From Ancrocorticia sp047602305 (lineage in GTDB: Bacteria; Actinomycetota; Actinomycetes; Actinomycetales; Actinomycetaceae): 64,000 nt of DNA. Positions 15,042-23,753 of the stretch are shown here, in pieces. Where the stretch lies: the NCBI GenBank assembly GCA_047602305.1, contig JASGHO010000001.1, forward strand, positions 3,100,001 through 3,164,000, written 5' to 3'. Below the pieces are notes generated by a model. That model saw only the letters and a list, made by a program, of their open reading frames with translations, ran no database searches and was not told where the DNA came from. Position 1 is the first letter of the stretch. The number at the start of each line of letters is the position of its first letter. Position numbers and translations under genes: made by a program.

Positions 15042-16241
15042 TCACGCGGACCTGGAGAACACCTTCGTGAGCTTGACTCGCTCGCCCACGTGGAGGATGG
15101 ACCGCTCGTAGATCTTTCCGGCCAGCGCTCCCAGCAGCGGGATTGCGATAAGCGACAATCCCACGGCCAGCCCCTGCTCCCACAGTGGCACGTCACCGAT
15201 TGCTGTGCGCATCGGCATGAGGTAGGGCGAGAAGGCGGGGATGTAGGAGAGGACCTTGGTGATCGTTGCGTCGGGGAGGAAGGGAACCAGGTACATCGCC
15301 ACGTACATGGGGATCATCTGCATGAAGATGATGGGGGTCTGTACGGCTCCCAGATCCTCCTGGCGCGACACGGTGGCCGAGAGTCCGCCGGTGATCGCCG
15401 CGAAGGTGAAGTATCCGAGAACGATCCACATGAGGACCATCGGGATGTAACCCCACACGCCGAGGGCGCCCAGAGCATCAAGAACAACGCCTGCGCCTTC
15501 GAGCAGTCCGGAAATCCACAGCCCACCGAATATGCCAGCAATGTAGATGATGAAGATGACGAGCATTGCTGATCCGATACCGAGGATCTTGCCCAGCAGC
15601 AGCGTTCGCGGGCGAACGGTGGTCAGGAGAATCTCCACCACTCGGCTCGACTTCTCCTCCACCACTCCGGCAGAGAGTGTGGAAACGCCCATGATGGTGA
15701 TCATCATGAGGATGACAACCGAGATCATACCCACGCCATATCCGATCGGGTTGTCGTTGATGGCGTTCTCAGTCACGTCCACCACGCGGATCTCGGTGAC
15801 GGCGTGTAGCTGTTTCGAGAGCTGTGGCGTGAGTGCCCCGTTTTGGTCCACCAGGTATTCGGTGGCTGCCAGCACTGCGATTTCTCGCACCGGAGTGTCC
15901 TGGTTACCTGAGGAAATGACGGGGCTTTCAGGGTCGCCCGAGATGATGGCATCGAAGTCTGCGCCCTCGGCATTGTAGGCCTCGCGCGGATTGGCGTCAC
16001 CGATCTCGGTCACGTCGTCATAGGGGGCCAAGTCAAGGTAGGGGATGAGTGGCACGGCTTCGGTGGTGACACCGATCAGCATGCCCTGCGGCCCACCCGA
16101 GTCGGCGTCGTCGTCGTTCAACAAGAAACGACCAACGAGTCCGGCCACCAGGAACAGCAGGACCAGTACGGTGGTGGAGATCTTCATGGCTTTCGAGCCC
16201 AGCAACGTGCTGAACTCCCGTTTAATGACGAGACCTAGCAT
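15042..16241 (-). CDS. ABC-2 type exporter permease (NatB-like)
   Basis: A 399-residue membrane protein. One N-terminal transmembrane segment (residues about 22-43) is followed by an extracytoplasmic domain to about residue 165, then five or six transmembrane segments. The motif VVEEKSSRVVEILLTTVRPRTLLLGKILGIG is diagnostic of the NatB/YhaP ABC-2 family. The ATG at 16241 overlaps the stop of the ATPase gene by one base (TGATG). An in-frame GTG at 16244 is possible. With 16,241-17,245 it should form an efflux pump, possibly for sodium or a toxic compound. Confidence 0.88.
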   Translation of the reverse strand: MLGLVIKREFSTLLGSKAMKISTTVLVLLFLVAGLVGRFLLNDDDADSGGPQGMLIGVTTEAVPLIPYLDLAPYDDVTEIGDANPREAYNAEGADFDAIISGDPESPVISSGNQDTPVREIAVLAATEYLVDQNGALTPQLSKQLHAVTEIRVVDVTENAINDNPIGYGVGMISVVILMMITIMGVSTLSAGVVEEKSSRVVEILLTTVRPRTLLLGKILGIGSAMLVIFIIYIAGIFGGLWISGLLEGAGVVLDALGALGVWGYIPMVLMWIVLGYFTFAAITGGLSATVSRQEDLGAVQTPIIFMQMIPMYVAMYLVPFLPDATITKVLSYIPAFSPYLMPMRTAIGDVPLWEQGLAVGLSLIAIPLLGALAGKIYERSILHVGERVKLTKVFSRSA

Positions 16242-17245
16242 CACTTCGCTCCTTTCTTGCCGAAGGAGAAGAGGCCCTTCTTTTTGGGTTTGTTCTCGGG
16301 TCCGTCCTCGTCGGCAGGAGTGACGACGACGTTGTTGAACAACTCGGACAGGTGCGGGCGGCGCGGCGCGAACTCGTGTACGGGACCCGCAGTGACGGCG
16401 GCGCGCAGGATCTCCTGGTCCGAAATACCAACCGGCTGGGTGAAGACCAGCCGTGTGATGCCCTCGCGGCGGGGCGCCTCTGCGGTGCCCTCCAACGGGT
16501 CGGCGGCCAGCGTGATGCCGAGCGGCAACAACGCCTGCTGCACTGACTGAGGGTCACTGCCCACCGCGATGGCGAACTGCTGGTGCTCGGTGGAGCGCAG
16601 CTCGTTGACGGTCCCTTCGGCCACCATGTGACCCTGAGAAATGATGCCGACGCGATCACACAACCTCTCGACCAGATCAAGCTGGTGCGAGGAGAACACC
16701 ACGGGCGCCCCGGTATCTGCGGTCTCGCGCAGCACGCGGCTCATGACGTCCACGGCGGTCGGATCCAACCCGGAGAACGGCTCGTCCAGGACCAACATCT
16801 TCGGGTCGTGGACGAGGGCCGCGGCGAGCTGCACGCGCTGCTGGTTTCCGAGGGAGAGTTTCTGGACGTTGTCCGCGCGGCGCCAGGCGAGGCCGAGCCG
16901 CTCGGTCCAGTACTCCATCCGGTCGTGTGCGCTCGCCTTGTCGAGTCCGTGCAGACGGGCGAGGTATTCCAGCTGCGCCCCGACAGCCATCCTCGGGTAC
17001 AGCCCGCGCTCGGATGGCATGTAGCCGATTTCGCGGCGCGTTTCGAAGTCGAGGGGCGTCCCATTCCACGTGACGGTGCCGGAATCGGCGGACATCACTC
17101 CCAGCATGATGCGCATGGCGGTTGTCTTGCCGGCGCCGTTGGATCCCACGAATCCGAAGATCTCGCCGGGGTTTACGTGGAAATTGAGGTTGTCGAGAGC
17201 TTTGAGACTACCGAAAGACTTGTTGAGTGCATCGATGCGTAGCAT
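16241..17245 (-). CDS. ABC exporter ATP-binding protein (NatA-like)
   Basis: A 334-residue ATPase: Walker A GSNGAGKTT, signature LSLGNQQRVQLAAAL, Walker B LVLDEPFSGLDP and switch FSSHQLDLVERLCDR. A C-terminal extension after about residue 220 ends in a Lys-rich tail (PKKKGLFSFGKKGAK). The signature has Asn in place of the usual second Gly (LSLGNQQ), common in NatA-like proteins. AAGGAGG precedes ATG 17245. It is first in a two-gene leftward operon. Confidence 0.9.
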   Translation of the reverse strand: MLRIDALNKSFGSLKALDNLNFHVNPGEIFGFVGSNGAGKTTAMRIMLGVMSADSGTVTWNGTPLDFETRREIGYMPSERGLYPRMAVGAQLEYLARLHGLDKASAHDRMEYWTERLGLAWRRADNVQKLSLGNQQRVQLAAALVHDPKMLVLDEPFSGLDPTAVDVMSRVLRETADTGAPVVFSSHQLDLVERLCDRVGIISQGHMVAEGTVNELRSTEHQQFAIAVGSDPQSVQQALLPLGITLAADPLEGTAEAPRREGITRLVFTQPVGISDQEILRAAVTAGPVHEFAPRRPHLSELFNNVVVTPADEDGPENKPKKKGLFSFGKKGAK

Positions 17246-17609
17246 CGGTTCCTCCTTGTTCGGTGAAATTGTGATATCACTTTATCAGAAGACTTGTTTT
17301 AGAACGACGACGGATTGTGCTCACGTGCCGGGGAGTTCTCGCCAGGACGTGGGTTGCGTGGTTGACGTGAGCGCCGTGCACGAATTCTTTTCCACGGAAT
17401 TCGTGGCGCAAGGATGCCCAACCGGGCATGGGGCGCCACCTGCCGTTATATACTTCAAGACGTGTTGATTGTGGGAACAGAGCGCCCCAATGTTGGGGTG
17501 TGTTCCTGCGAATTTCACTGTGTCAAGCAATAAGGATACGCGCGCGTTCGATGGTGGAGTCGTGTCGGCGCGCGTGGGGGAGTGTCAGCCTTACAGCAAA
17601 GGACCACTC
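17246..17609. promoter_or_regulatory. Control region between the ABC operon and glpD
   Basis: This stretch has several inverted repeats: GTGATATCAC (17,271-17,280, perfect), CACGAATTC/GAATTCGTG with a 9-base loop (17,379-17,405), ATGCCC/GGGCAT (17,414-17,429) and GGAACA...CCCCA/TGGGG...TGTTCC (about 17,473-17,510). A TATATA at 17,447-17,452 is a possible -10 for glpD. GTGATATCAC sits where the ABC operon promoter should be. Confidence 0.5.
17271..17280. promoter_or_regulatory. Palindrome GTGATATCAC, candidate operator of the ABC operon
   Basis: A perfect 10-bp palindrome 26 bases upstream of the ATPase start, followed by tttatcag. No regulator gene is adjacent, so the binding protein is unknown. 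Confidence 0.4.
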
Positions 17610-19322
17610 ATGTCAGTTCTGTCTCCAACGCAGCGAACCGCATCGCTTCAGGCCATGCGGGATACAACTTTTGACGTTCTCGTAATCGGTGGTGGTGTCA
17701 CCGGCGCGGGTATCGCCCTGGATGCCGCTTCACGCGGATTGACCACCGCCGTTATTGAAGGGCAGGACTGGGCCTCCGGTACGTCGTCGCGATCGTCGCG
17801 CCTCGTTCATGGTGGCCTGCGCTACCTGTACAACCTTGATTTCAAGCTGGTGGCTGAAGCACTCACGGAGCGTGGGCGCCTGCTCACCACCATTGCCCCT
17901 CACCTGGTGTCGGCCCAGCCGTTCCTGTGGCCGCTGAAGATGCCCGTCATTGAGCGCACCTACTCGGCGGTGGGCGTGGGTATGTATGACGCGCTCGCGG
18001 TGATCGGTGCCGGTGGGCGCAAGACCGTGCCGATCCAGAAGCACCTGTCCAAGAAGGGCGCTCTCAAGCGCTTCCCCGAGGTGAAGAAGTCGGCCCTCAC
18101 CGGCGCCATCGAGTTCTACGACGCGCGCGTGGACGACGCCCGCCTTGTCATCACCCTGATTCGTACCGCCGTGAAGTACGGCGCGCAGGCAGCGAGCCGC
18201 GTGCGCATGACCGAGATCCTCAAGGACGAACGCGGCCGCGCCACCGGCGTCAAGGCTGTTGACCTGGAGACCGGCGAGGAATTCACCGTCAAGGCCAAGC
18301 GCCTCATCAACGCTACCGGCATCTGGACGGAAGAGACCCAGGACATGGCTGGCGGCACCGGCGGCCTCAAGGTGCTCGCTTCCAAGGGCATCCACATCGT
18401 CATCCCGCGCGAGCGCCTCAAGGCCCAGACGGGCATGTTCCTGCGCACCGAGAAGTCGGTGCTCTTCATCATTCCGTGGCAGCACTACTGGGTTATCGGA
18501 ACCACGGATACTGCCTGGCACGAGCAGCTCAAGCATCCGGTACCCACCTCGAAGGACATCGATTACGTCCTCGAGCACGCCAACGAAGTGCTGGAGAAGC
18601 CGCTGACCCGCGACGACATCATCGGCACTTACGCGGGCCTGCGCCCGCTGCTGCAGCCGAAGGTTCTGGACGAGTCGAAGTCCACCAAGGTGTCGCGCGA
18701 GCACACCGTTACCGAGGTGATTCCGGGCATGGTAGCGATCGCGGGCGGCAAGCTCACCACCTACCGAGTCATGGCCGAGGACGCCGTGGACTTCGCGCTC
18801 GGCAAGGAGTTGGCCGCCAAGAAGCCCTCCGTGACGAACCGCCTTCCACTCATGGGTGCCGCCGGATATGAGGCGACGACGAACCGCTCCGCCCAGTTGG
18901 GTGCGAAGTACGGCTTCGACGCCGACCGCATGAAGCACCTGCTCTCGCGCTACGGCGCCGAGGTGACGGACCTGCTGGCCACCATTGACGAGGATGCGAG
19001 CCTGGGTGCTCCGCTCAAGGCAGCACCGCAGTTCCTACGCGCTGAAGTTCATCGTGCCTGCGCGGTGGAAGGTGCCCAGCACCTGGAGGACATCTTCGTG
19101 GCGCGCGTCCGCCTCAACTCCGAGGCCCGCGACCGTGGCGGTGCCGCGGTGGATGAGGTGGCGGAGATCGCCGCGTCGGTTCTCGGCTGGGACGAGAAGC
19201 GTGTAGCTCGCGAGAAGGAGAACTACCGCGCCCGCATCGCCGCCGAGCTGGCAGCGGAAGAAGAACTGACGGATGTTGCGGCCTCCGAGGCACGCATGAA
19301 GGCCACCGACATCGTCGGATGA
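17610..19322 (+). CDS. glpD: Aerobic glycerol-3-phosphate dehydrogenase (GlpD)
   Basis: A 570-residue FAD enzyme oxidising glycerol-3-phosphate to DHAP and passing electrons to menaquinone at the inner membrane face. The N-terminal dinucleotide motif is GGGVTGAGIALDAASRG, followed by SSRSSRLVHGGLRYL, the substrate/FAD stretch VSREHTVTEVIPGMVAIAGGKLTTYRVMAEDAVD and a C-terminal DAO domain to about residue 545. The frame is open 47 codons further upstream, but ATG 17610 follows AAAGGA and conserved sequence begins soon after. It is monocistronic, convergent with the TetR gene across a strong terminator. Confidence 0.93.
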   Translation: MSVLSPTQRTASLQAMRDTTFDVLVIGGGVTGAGIALDAASRGLTTAVIEGQDWASGTSSRSSRLVHGGLRYLYNLDFKLVAEALTERGRLLTTIAPHLVSAQPFLWPLKMPVIERTYSAVGVGMYDALAVIGAGGRKTVPIQKHLSKKGALKRFPEVKKSALTGAIEFYDARVDDARLVITLIRTAVKYGAQAASRVRMTEILKDERGRATGVKAVDLETGEEFTVKAKRLINATGIWTEETQDMAGGTGGLKVLASKGIHIVIPRERLKAQTGMFLRTEKSVLFIIPWQHYWVIGTTDTAWHEQLKHPVPTSKDIDYVLEHANEVLEKPLTRDDIIGTYAGLRPLLQPKVLDESKSTKVSREHTVTEVIPGMVAIAGGKLTTYRVMAEDAVDFALGKELAAKKPSVTNRLPLMGAAGYEATTNRSAQLGAKYGFDADRMKHLLSRYGAEVTDLLATIDEDASLGAPLKAAPQFLRAEVHRACAVEGAQHLEDIFVARVRLNSEARDRGGAAVDEVAEIAASVLGWDEKRVAREKENYRARIAAELAAEEELTDVAASEARMKATDIVG

Positions 19323-19691
19323 TGCTGGCGAAGGTGACACGGTTGTAGGCGAGCGCCGGACGTCGTCGTCGACCAAGAGATTGCGTCAATAGGTTCGGCC
19401 GTCGCGAGGATGGTGCGGGGCTTGACTGGCAAGGCGGACGACGAGTCCGGCACTGGTGGTGCCGGTGAGTGGACACAACGACGAAATCCGAAACCACGAG
19501 TGCTTGCACTCGATGGTGAGGATGAGGAAGTTGTTAGAGGACGAAGTCCTCACACCGCCAGGCAAGATTCCGTGACATCCACAGTAGGCCAAGACCTATT
19601 GACGTGATCTCTATCGTCACCCAACCCCCATACAACGCGAGGGCCCGAAGAACAGATCAGCTGTTCTCCGGGCCCTCGCGCGGTCTCTGGA
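19323..19691. other. Gene-free stretch between glpD and the TetR gene
   Basis: Apart from the terminator at 19,636-19,680, nothing could be identified. A gacgtcgtcgtcgacc stretch at about 19,359-19,374 matches the GACGACG motif noted elsewhere. No coding frame is convincing. Confidence 0.5.
19636..19680. terminator. Bidirectional terminator glpD / TetR gene
   Basis: CGCGAGGGCCCG pairs perfectly with CGGGCCCTCGCG, and inside it AGAACAG pairs with CTGTTCT around a 5-base loop, with one mismatch between. It lies between convergent genes. Confidence 0.8.
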
Positions 19692-20354
19692 TCAATCCTC
19701 GTCGGGGGTGAGCGAGACGAGGCGGGGGTCGCGCTCCATCCCGCGCAGGCCCATCCACAGCAGGTTGATGACGTGGGCGGCTGTCTCCTCCTTGGAGGGC
19801 GCGCGCTCCTCCACCCACCACTGGCCGATGCGGCCGATGGCGCCCGCGAGAAGCTGGCCGTAGATCGGGGCGTCCTCCGGATCCAGACCCTGCTCCTTGA
19901 GGACCGGGGCGAGGAGGTCGGCCACCTGTTCCGCAACATCGGCGATGATTGTGGTGAACGTCCCTCCCGAGAGCGCGGTGGGTGACTGATGCGACAGCAG
20001 ACGGAAACCGTCCGCGTTCGCTTCAATGTAGTCAAGGAGCGAGAGAACGATGTGCTCGAGCATCTCGCGCGGGTGTAGACCGGGCTTCATCTGGGACGAA
20101 AGCATGTCGGACAGGACAGTGATCTCGCGGTCCACGATGACTTGGTAGAGGCCCTCTTTCCCGCCAAAATGCTCATATACCACCGGCTTTGATACCTCGG
20201 CCGCGGAGGCGATCTCCTCGATCGAGACGGCGTCATAGCCCTTCGCGCCGAAAAGTTCGCGGGCGATACCGATGAGTTGCTCGCGGCGCTGGGCACGCGT
20301 CATGCGCACCCGCTTGGGCGCGGAAATGTGATTCAGGGGTGCGTCTTCATTCAT
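19692..20354 (-). CDS. TetR-family transcriptional regulator
   Basis: Residues about 18-65 form the TetR helix-turn-helix: RREQLIGIARELFGAKGYDAVSIEEIASAAEVSKPVVYEHFGGKEGLYQVIVD. The C-terminal ligand domain is unspecific. ATG 20354 (MNEDAP) is chosen because CATAAT ends 7 bases before it, a leaderless arrangement; ATG 20363 would give three more residues. It lies alone between glpD and tRNA-Gln, so its target is not evident. Confidence 0.85.
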   Translation of the reverse strand: MNEDAPLNHISAPKRVRMTRAQRREQLIGIARELFGAKGYDAVSIEEIASAAEVSKPVVYEHFGGKEGLYQVIVDREITVLSDMLSSQMKPGLHPREMLEHIVLSLLDYIEANADGFRLLSHQSPTALSGGTFTTIIADVAEQVADLLAPVLKEQGLDPEDAPIYGQLLAGAIGRIGQWWVEERAPSKEETAAHVINLLWMGLRGMERDPRLVSLTPDED

Positions 20355-20361
20355 GGAATCC

Positions 20362-20367
20362 ATTATG
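20362..20367 (-). promoter_or_regulatory. -10 box of the TetR gene
   Basis: CATAAT on the minus strand, 7 bases from ATG 20354, without a Shine-Dalgarno. A leaderless transcript is likely. Confidence 0.45.
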
Positions 20368-20407
20368 ACAGTTGACGATTCGCCGCTAGAATCATTCCGT
20401 TCACCAA

Positions 20408-20478
20408 TCCGCCTTGGTGTAATGGCAGCACAGAGGTCTTTGGAACCTTTAGTCCAGGTTCGAGCCCTGGAGGCGGAG
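20408..20478 (+). tRNA. tRNA-Gln (anticodon TTG)
   Basis: Acceptor tccgcct pairs with aggcgga over 7 bp. The anticodon stem gaggt/acctt encloses loop ctttgga, giving anticodon TTG. The T arm is ccagg-ttcgagc-cctgg. The discriminator is G, and CCA follows directly (20,479-20,481), so the 3' end is encoded. It lies 60 bases upstream of glmU. Confidence 0.93.
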
Positions 20479-20540
20479 CCAGGCCGCGTTGAACGCGGAC
20501 GTTGTGTAGGCGTATCTCAAATAAGAGAGAGGGGTCCACC

Positions 20541-21617
20541 GTGCAGGTGACTCGCCCGGCAGCAGTTGTAGTTCTGGCCGCGGGCGCTGGTACCCGCATG
20601 AAGTCGGAACTCCCCAAGGTCCTCCACAAAATGTGCGGACGCTCCCTCCTCGGGCACGCAATCGCCGCGGCTCGCGGACTGAACCCGGAACATCTCGTGG
20701 TGGTGGTTCGCCATCAGCGCGACGCCGTCGCCGCACACGCCCTCGAATGCGATCCGGACGTCATCATCGCGGATCAGGACGACATCATGGGTACCGGCCG
20801 TGCCGTGTGGTGCGGACTGGAGGTGCTGCCGAAGGAGCTGGAGGGCGCCGTCGTCGTCATGGCAGGAGACGTTCCCCTCCTCGATACCGAATCCCTCGCC
20901 GAAATGCTGGCGCGCCACGGGGACAACGCCGTGACGGTCCTGACCACCAACATCCCCGATGCCACCGGTTACGGGCGTATCGTGCGCGGCGATTCCGGGG
21001 CGATCGTGGGTGTGGTTGAACATCGTGACGCAAGCCCCGAGCAGCTTGAAATCACTGAAATTAACACCTCCACCTACGCGTTTGATGCGGCGTTCCTGCG
21101 CGAGAGCCTCGCAGGGCTCGGCACCTCGAACTCGCAGGGCGAGATGTATCTGACCGACGTGGTCGCGGACGCATCGAACTCCGGCCAGGGCGTCGGCGAT
21201 TACGTACTGACGGATTCGTGGCTCGTCGAAGGCTGCAACGACCTTGCCCAGCTGGCCACCCTGCGCGCCGAGATGCAGCGCCGAATCAATGAGAAGTGGA
21301 TGCGCGCTGGGGTCTCAATCATCGATCCGGCTGCCGTCTACATTGATGTCGACGCCGTCCTGGAGGCGGACTCGGTTGTGCTCCCCGGCACATCACTGCA
21401 CGGCTCAACCCGCATTGAAGCGGGCGCGATCGTGGGTCCGGGTGAGTTGACGGACACACTTGTGGAATCTGGTGCGAAAGCTAGCCACGTTGTGGCCTAC
21501 GGTGGTGTCGTACCGGCGGGAATCACGCTCCCGCCATTTTCGGTTTTCCCAGCGGTCGACGTGACCGCTGGTGGTTCAGACGTTAGCGGCGAAGTCCCCG
21601 TCGCGCGGCAAAACTGA
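20541..21617 (+). CDS. glmU: GlmU-type N-acetylglucosamine-1-phosphate uridyltransferase, truncated
   Basis: The N-terminal nucleotidyltransferase domain is complete: LAAGAGTRMKSELPKVLH, DDIMGTGRAVWCG, MAGDVPLL, IPDATGYGRIVR, VEHRDAS and the metal-binding NTSTYAFDAAFL region. About four left-handed beta-helix turns follow (IDPAAVYIDVDAVLEADSVV onwards), then the protein stops at residue 358. Normal GlmU is about 450-490 residues and has an acetyltransferase domain with a catalytic His and CoA site; both are missing. GTG 20541 follows GAGAGG. prs starts 13 bases downstream, so the missing part is not nearby in another frame. Confidence 0.85.
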   Translation: MQVTRPAAVVVLAAGAGTRMKSELPKVLHKMCGRSLLGHAIAAARGLNPEHLVVVVRHQRDAVAAHALECDPDVIIADQDDIMGTGRAVWCGLEVLPKELEGAVVVMAGDVPLLDTESLAEMLARHGDNAVTVLTTNIPDATGYGRIVRGDSGAIVGVVEHRDASPEQLEITEINTSTYAFDAAFLRESLAGLGTSNSQGEMYLTDVVADASNSGQGVGDYVLTDSWLVEGCNDLAQLATLRAEMQRRINEKWMRAGVSIIDPAAVYIDVDAVLEADSVVLPGTSLHGSTRIEAGAIVGPGELTDTLVESGAKASHVVAYGGVVPAGITLPPFSVFPAVDVTAGGSDVSGEVPVARQN

Positions 21618-21630
21618 CAGGGAGCCTTCC

Positions 21631-22614
21631 ATGACAGGAATGCAAGTATCCAACGACAAGCGACTCAAGCTGGTATCGGGCCGCGCCCATCCTGAGCTTG
21701 CACAACACATCGCTGACGAGCTGGGCATTGAGTTGCTCCCCGTCACCGCCTACGACTTTGCCAACTCTGAGATCTATGTGCGCTTTGACGAGTCGATCCG
21801 CGGCGCGGACGTCTTCATCGTGCAGTCCTACCCGGCGCCCATCAACAAGTGGATCATGGAGCAGCTCATCATGGTGGACGCCGCCAAGCGAGCCTCCGCC
21901 AAGCGCATCACCGCTGTCATGCCGTACTACCCGTACGCACGCCAGGACAAGAAGCACATGGGCCGCGAGCCCATCTCCGCTCGTCTCATGGCCGATCTGT
22001 TCCGCACTGCTGGCGCGGACCGCATCATGAGCGTCGACCTGCACGCCGCGCAGGCACAGGGCTTCTTCGACGGCCCGGTGGATCACCTGTGGGCCATGCC
22101 CACGCTGGTTGAGTACGTCAAGACGAAGATCGACCCGGACGAGACCGTGGTTGTTTCGCCGGACGCCGGCCGCATCAAGGTAGCCGAGCAGTGGGGCAAC
22201 CGCCTCGGCGGCGTTCCGCTCGCCTTCGTACACAAGACGCGCGACATCACCCGCCCCAACCAGGCCACCGCCAACCGCGTGGTGGGCGACGTCAAGGGCC
22301 GCACCGCCGTGATCGTTGACGATCTCATCGACACCGCCGGAACCATCTGCGGCGCCGTGCGCGTGGTCCTTGAGGCTGGCGCGAAGGACGTCATCATCGC
22401 CGCGACGCACGGTGTGCTTTCCGATCCGGCTGTCGAGCGCCTGCGCGCCTCCGGCATGAAGGAACTCGTCGTCACTGACACCCTGCCCATCGAGGAAAGC
22501 AAGCGCTTCCCCGAACTGACCGTCCTCCCGATCGCGCCCGTGCTGGCCAAGGCCATCGACGCCGTGTTCGAGGACGATTCGGTTGCGAAGATTTTCGACG
22601 GCGACGCCGGGTGA
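21631..22614 (+). CDS. prs: Ribose-phosphate pyrophosphokinase (PRPP synthetase)
   Basis: Makes PRPP from ribose-5-phosphate and ATP for nucleotide, His and Trp synthesis. Motifs: YVRFDESIRGADVFIVQS, the flexible-loop/ATP region PYYPYARQDKKHMGREPISA, SVDLHAAQAQGFF and the PRPP-binding AVIVDDLIDTAGT. At 327 residues it has the normal length. CAGGGAG precedes ATG 21631, 13 bases after glmU, so the two are an operon. Confidence 0.95.
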   Translation: MTGMQVSNDKRLKLVSGRAHPELAQHIADELGIELLPVTAYDFANSEIYVRFDESIRGADVFIVQSYPAPINKWIMEQLIMVDAAKRASAKRITAVMPYYPYARQDKKHMGREPISARLMADLFRTAGADRIMSVDLHAAQAQGFFDGPVDHLWAMPTLVEYVKTKIDPDETVVVSPDAGRIKVAEQWGNRLGGVPLAFVHKTRDITRPNQATANRVVGDVKGRTAVIVDDLIDTAGTICGAVRVVLEAGAKDVIIAATHGVLSDPAVERLRASGMKELVVTDTLPIEESKRFPELTVLPIAPVLAKAIDAVFEDDSVAKIFDGDAG

Positions 22615-22637
22615 GGTAGTCCGAGTGCCTCGGGGTG

Positions 22638-22685
22638 ATGTCATCCGGATGGCTTCGGGTAATGTCATCCGGATGGCTTCGGGTA
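22638..22685. repeat. 24-bp tandem repeat, two copies
   Basis: Two identical 24-base units (22,638-22,661 and 22,662-22,685) downstream of prs. Each contains ATCCGGAT, a small palindrome. Confidence 0.8.
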
Positions 22686-22695
22686 AGAATTGAGG

Positions 22696-22736
22696 AAAGG
22701 GGCGGACCGCCGTGAGGTGGTCCGCCCCTTTCTTCT
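22696..22736 (+). terminator. Intrinsic terminator of glmU-prs
   Basis: AAAGGGGCGGACC pairs perfectly with GGTCCGCCCCTTT (13 bp), followed by TCTTCTT. Confidence 0.85.
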
Positions 22737-22861
22737 TGGTGGCTGTCAGATTGTTGGTGGCTGCCAGAGTATCGGAGCAATAAGCCAGAAAGAGGACCCC
22801 TTTCCCTTCGACATACTCCGACGGCGGTTTATGTCAGCCCCACCGTTGAAGGACTTTTGGC

Positions 22862-23506
22862 TCAGTCCTCGCTGGCGTGGGTGCGGGACCAGTCGCTCAT
22901 ACTCATCGAGTAAAGGACGCAGTCCTTGTAACCCTCGGGAAGAGTGGGATGGGTGAACTCGGTATTGAGGCGGAGCCCCACCTTCTCCATGACGCGGCGG
23001 CTCGGAGCGTTCTCGGCCGTGGTGTAGGAGCCGAGAACGGGGAATCGCTCGATCCCGAAGGCATAGTCTCGGGCGACCTTCGCCCCCTCGGTGGCAAGCC
23101 CCTGACCCCATGCTTCCTTGGCGAGGCGCCAGCCGATCTCGTAGGTGACGGGCGTGCCGTCGGTGAGCGCGGGGACGTCGTCGTCCATCTTGTGGATGCC
23201 GATGAACCCGATGAAGCTATTCGGCGGAAGCAGATTCGGGCGCTTGTTGGAGTCGAGGTAGGCGATCGCCTCGCGCGTCTCCACGGCCCACAAGCCGAAG
23301 CCGTTCGTGACCAGTTCTTTTTGATATGCGATGGCGTGTTCGATGGCGGTCTCGGGAGTCAGCACGTCGGGGAAGAAGTGGCGCACGTCTTCGTCGGCGT
23401 TCATGGCCACCCAGTCGGCCAGATCGGATTCGTGCCAGCCGCGCAGGAGAAGGCGGTCGGTCTCCAGCATGAAGACTTCCTCATCCTGATCAAAGAGGTT
23501 GTTCAT
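22862..23506 (-). CDS. GNAT-family N-acetyltransferase (RimJ/RimL-like)
   Basis: A 214-residue acetyltransferase. The N-terminal LETDRLLLRGWHESDLADW is typical of the RimJ/RimL group. Acetyl-CoA binding is expected at EIGWRLAKEAWGQGLATEGAKVARDYAF, then NAPSRRVMEKVGL. ATG 23506 is chosen because GGAGAA precedes it, although the frame is open ten codons further. The acceptor substrate (ribosomal protein, small molecule) is unknown. Confidence 0.85.
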   Translation of the reverse strand: MNNLFDQDEEVFMLETDRLLLRGWHESDLADWVAMNADEDVRHFFPDVLTPETAIEHAIAYQKELVTNGFGLWAVETREAIAYLDSNKRPNLLPPNSFIGFIGIHKMDDDVPALTDGTPVTYEIGWRLAKEAWGQGLATEGAKVARDYAFGIERFPVLGSYTTAENAPSRRVMEKVGLRLNTEFTHPTLPEGYKDCVLYSMSMSDWSRTHASED

Positions 23507-23551
23507 CGTTCTCCATTCTTCGGATTCGCGCGTCAACCCCAGATGTTACTC

Positions 23552-23688
23552 GCGATCGGGTGGAGGTCTCGAATTTTTCTCGCGCTCTCGTTGCCGCGAT
23601 CCCGGCGCATTCTTCGCCGACATCTGCCATTAGCGTTGGGTATCGCCCTTATAACGGCGATACTGGGCGCTAAGGGCGGTTCTCGATG
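23552..23688. repeat. Family A palindrome, copy 2, with extended left flank
   Basis: Core arms around 23,636-23,668 include TTGGGTATCGCC and GGCGATACTGGG. The outer ttagcg/cgctaa and the flanks gacatctgcc and agggcggttctcga match copies 1 and 3. The left flank gcgatcgggtgga-gtctcga is also in copy 3. The arms read as the swapped version of copy 3. Confidence 0.8.
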
Positions 23689-23753
23689 GTGTGAGATCGT
23701 GGAGACGCCCAAGCTTCCATCGAAGACGGCGGCCAGGGGCATAGGCTGGGAAC

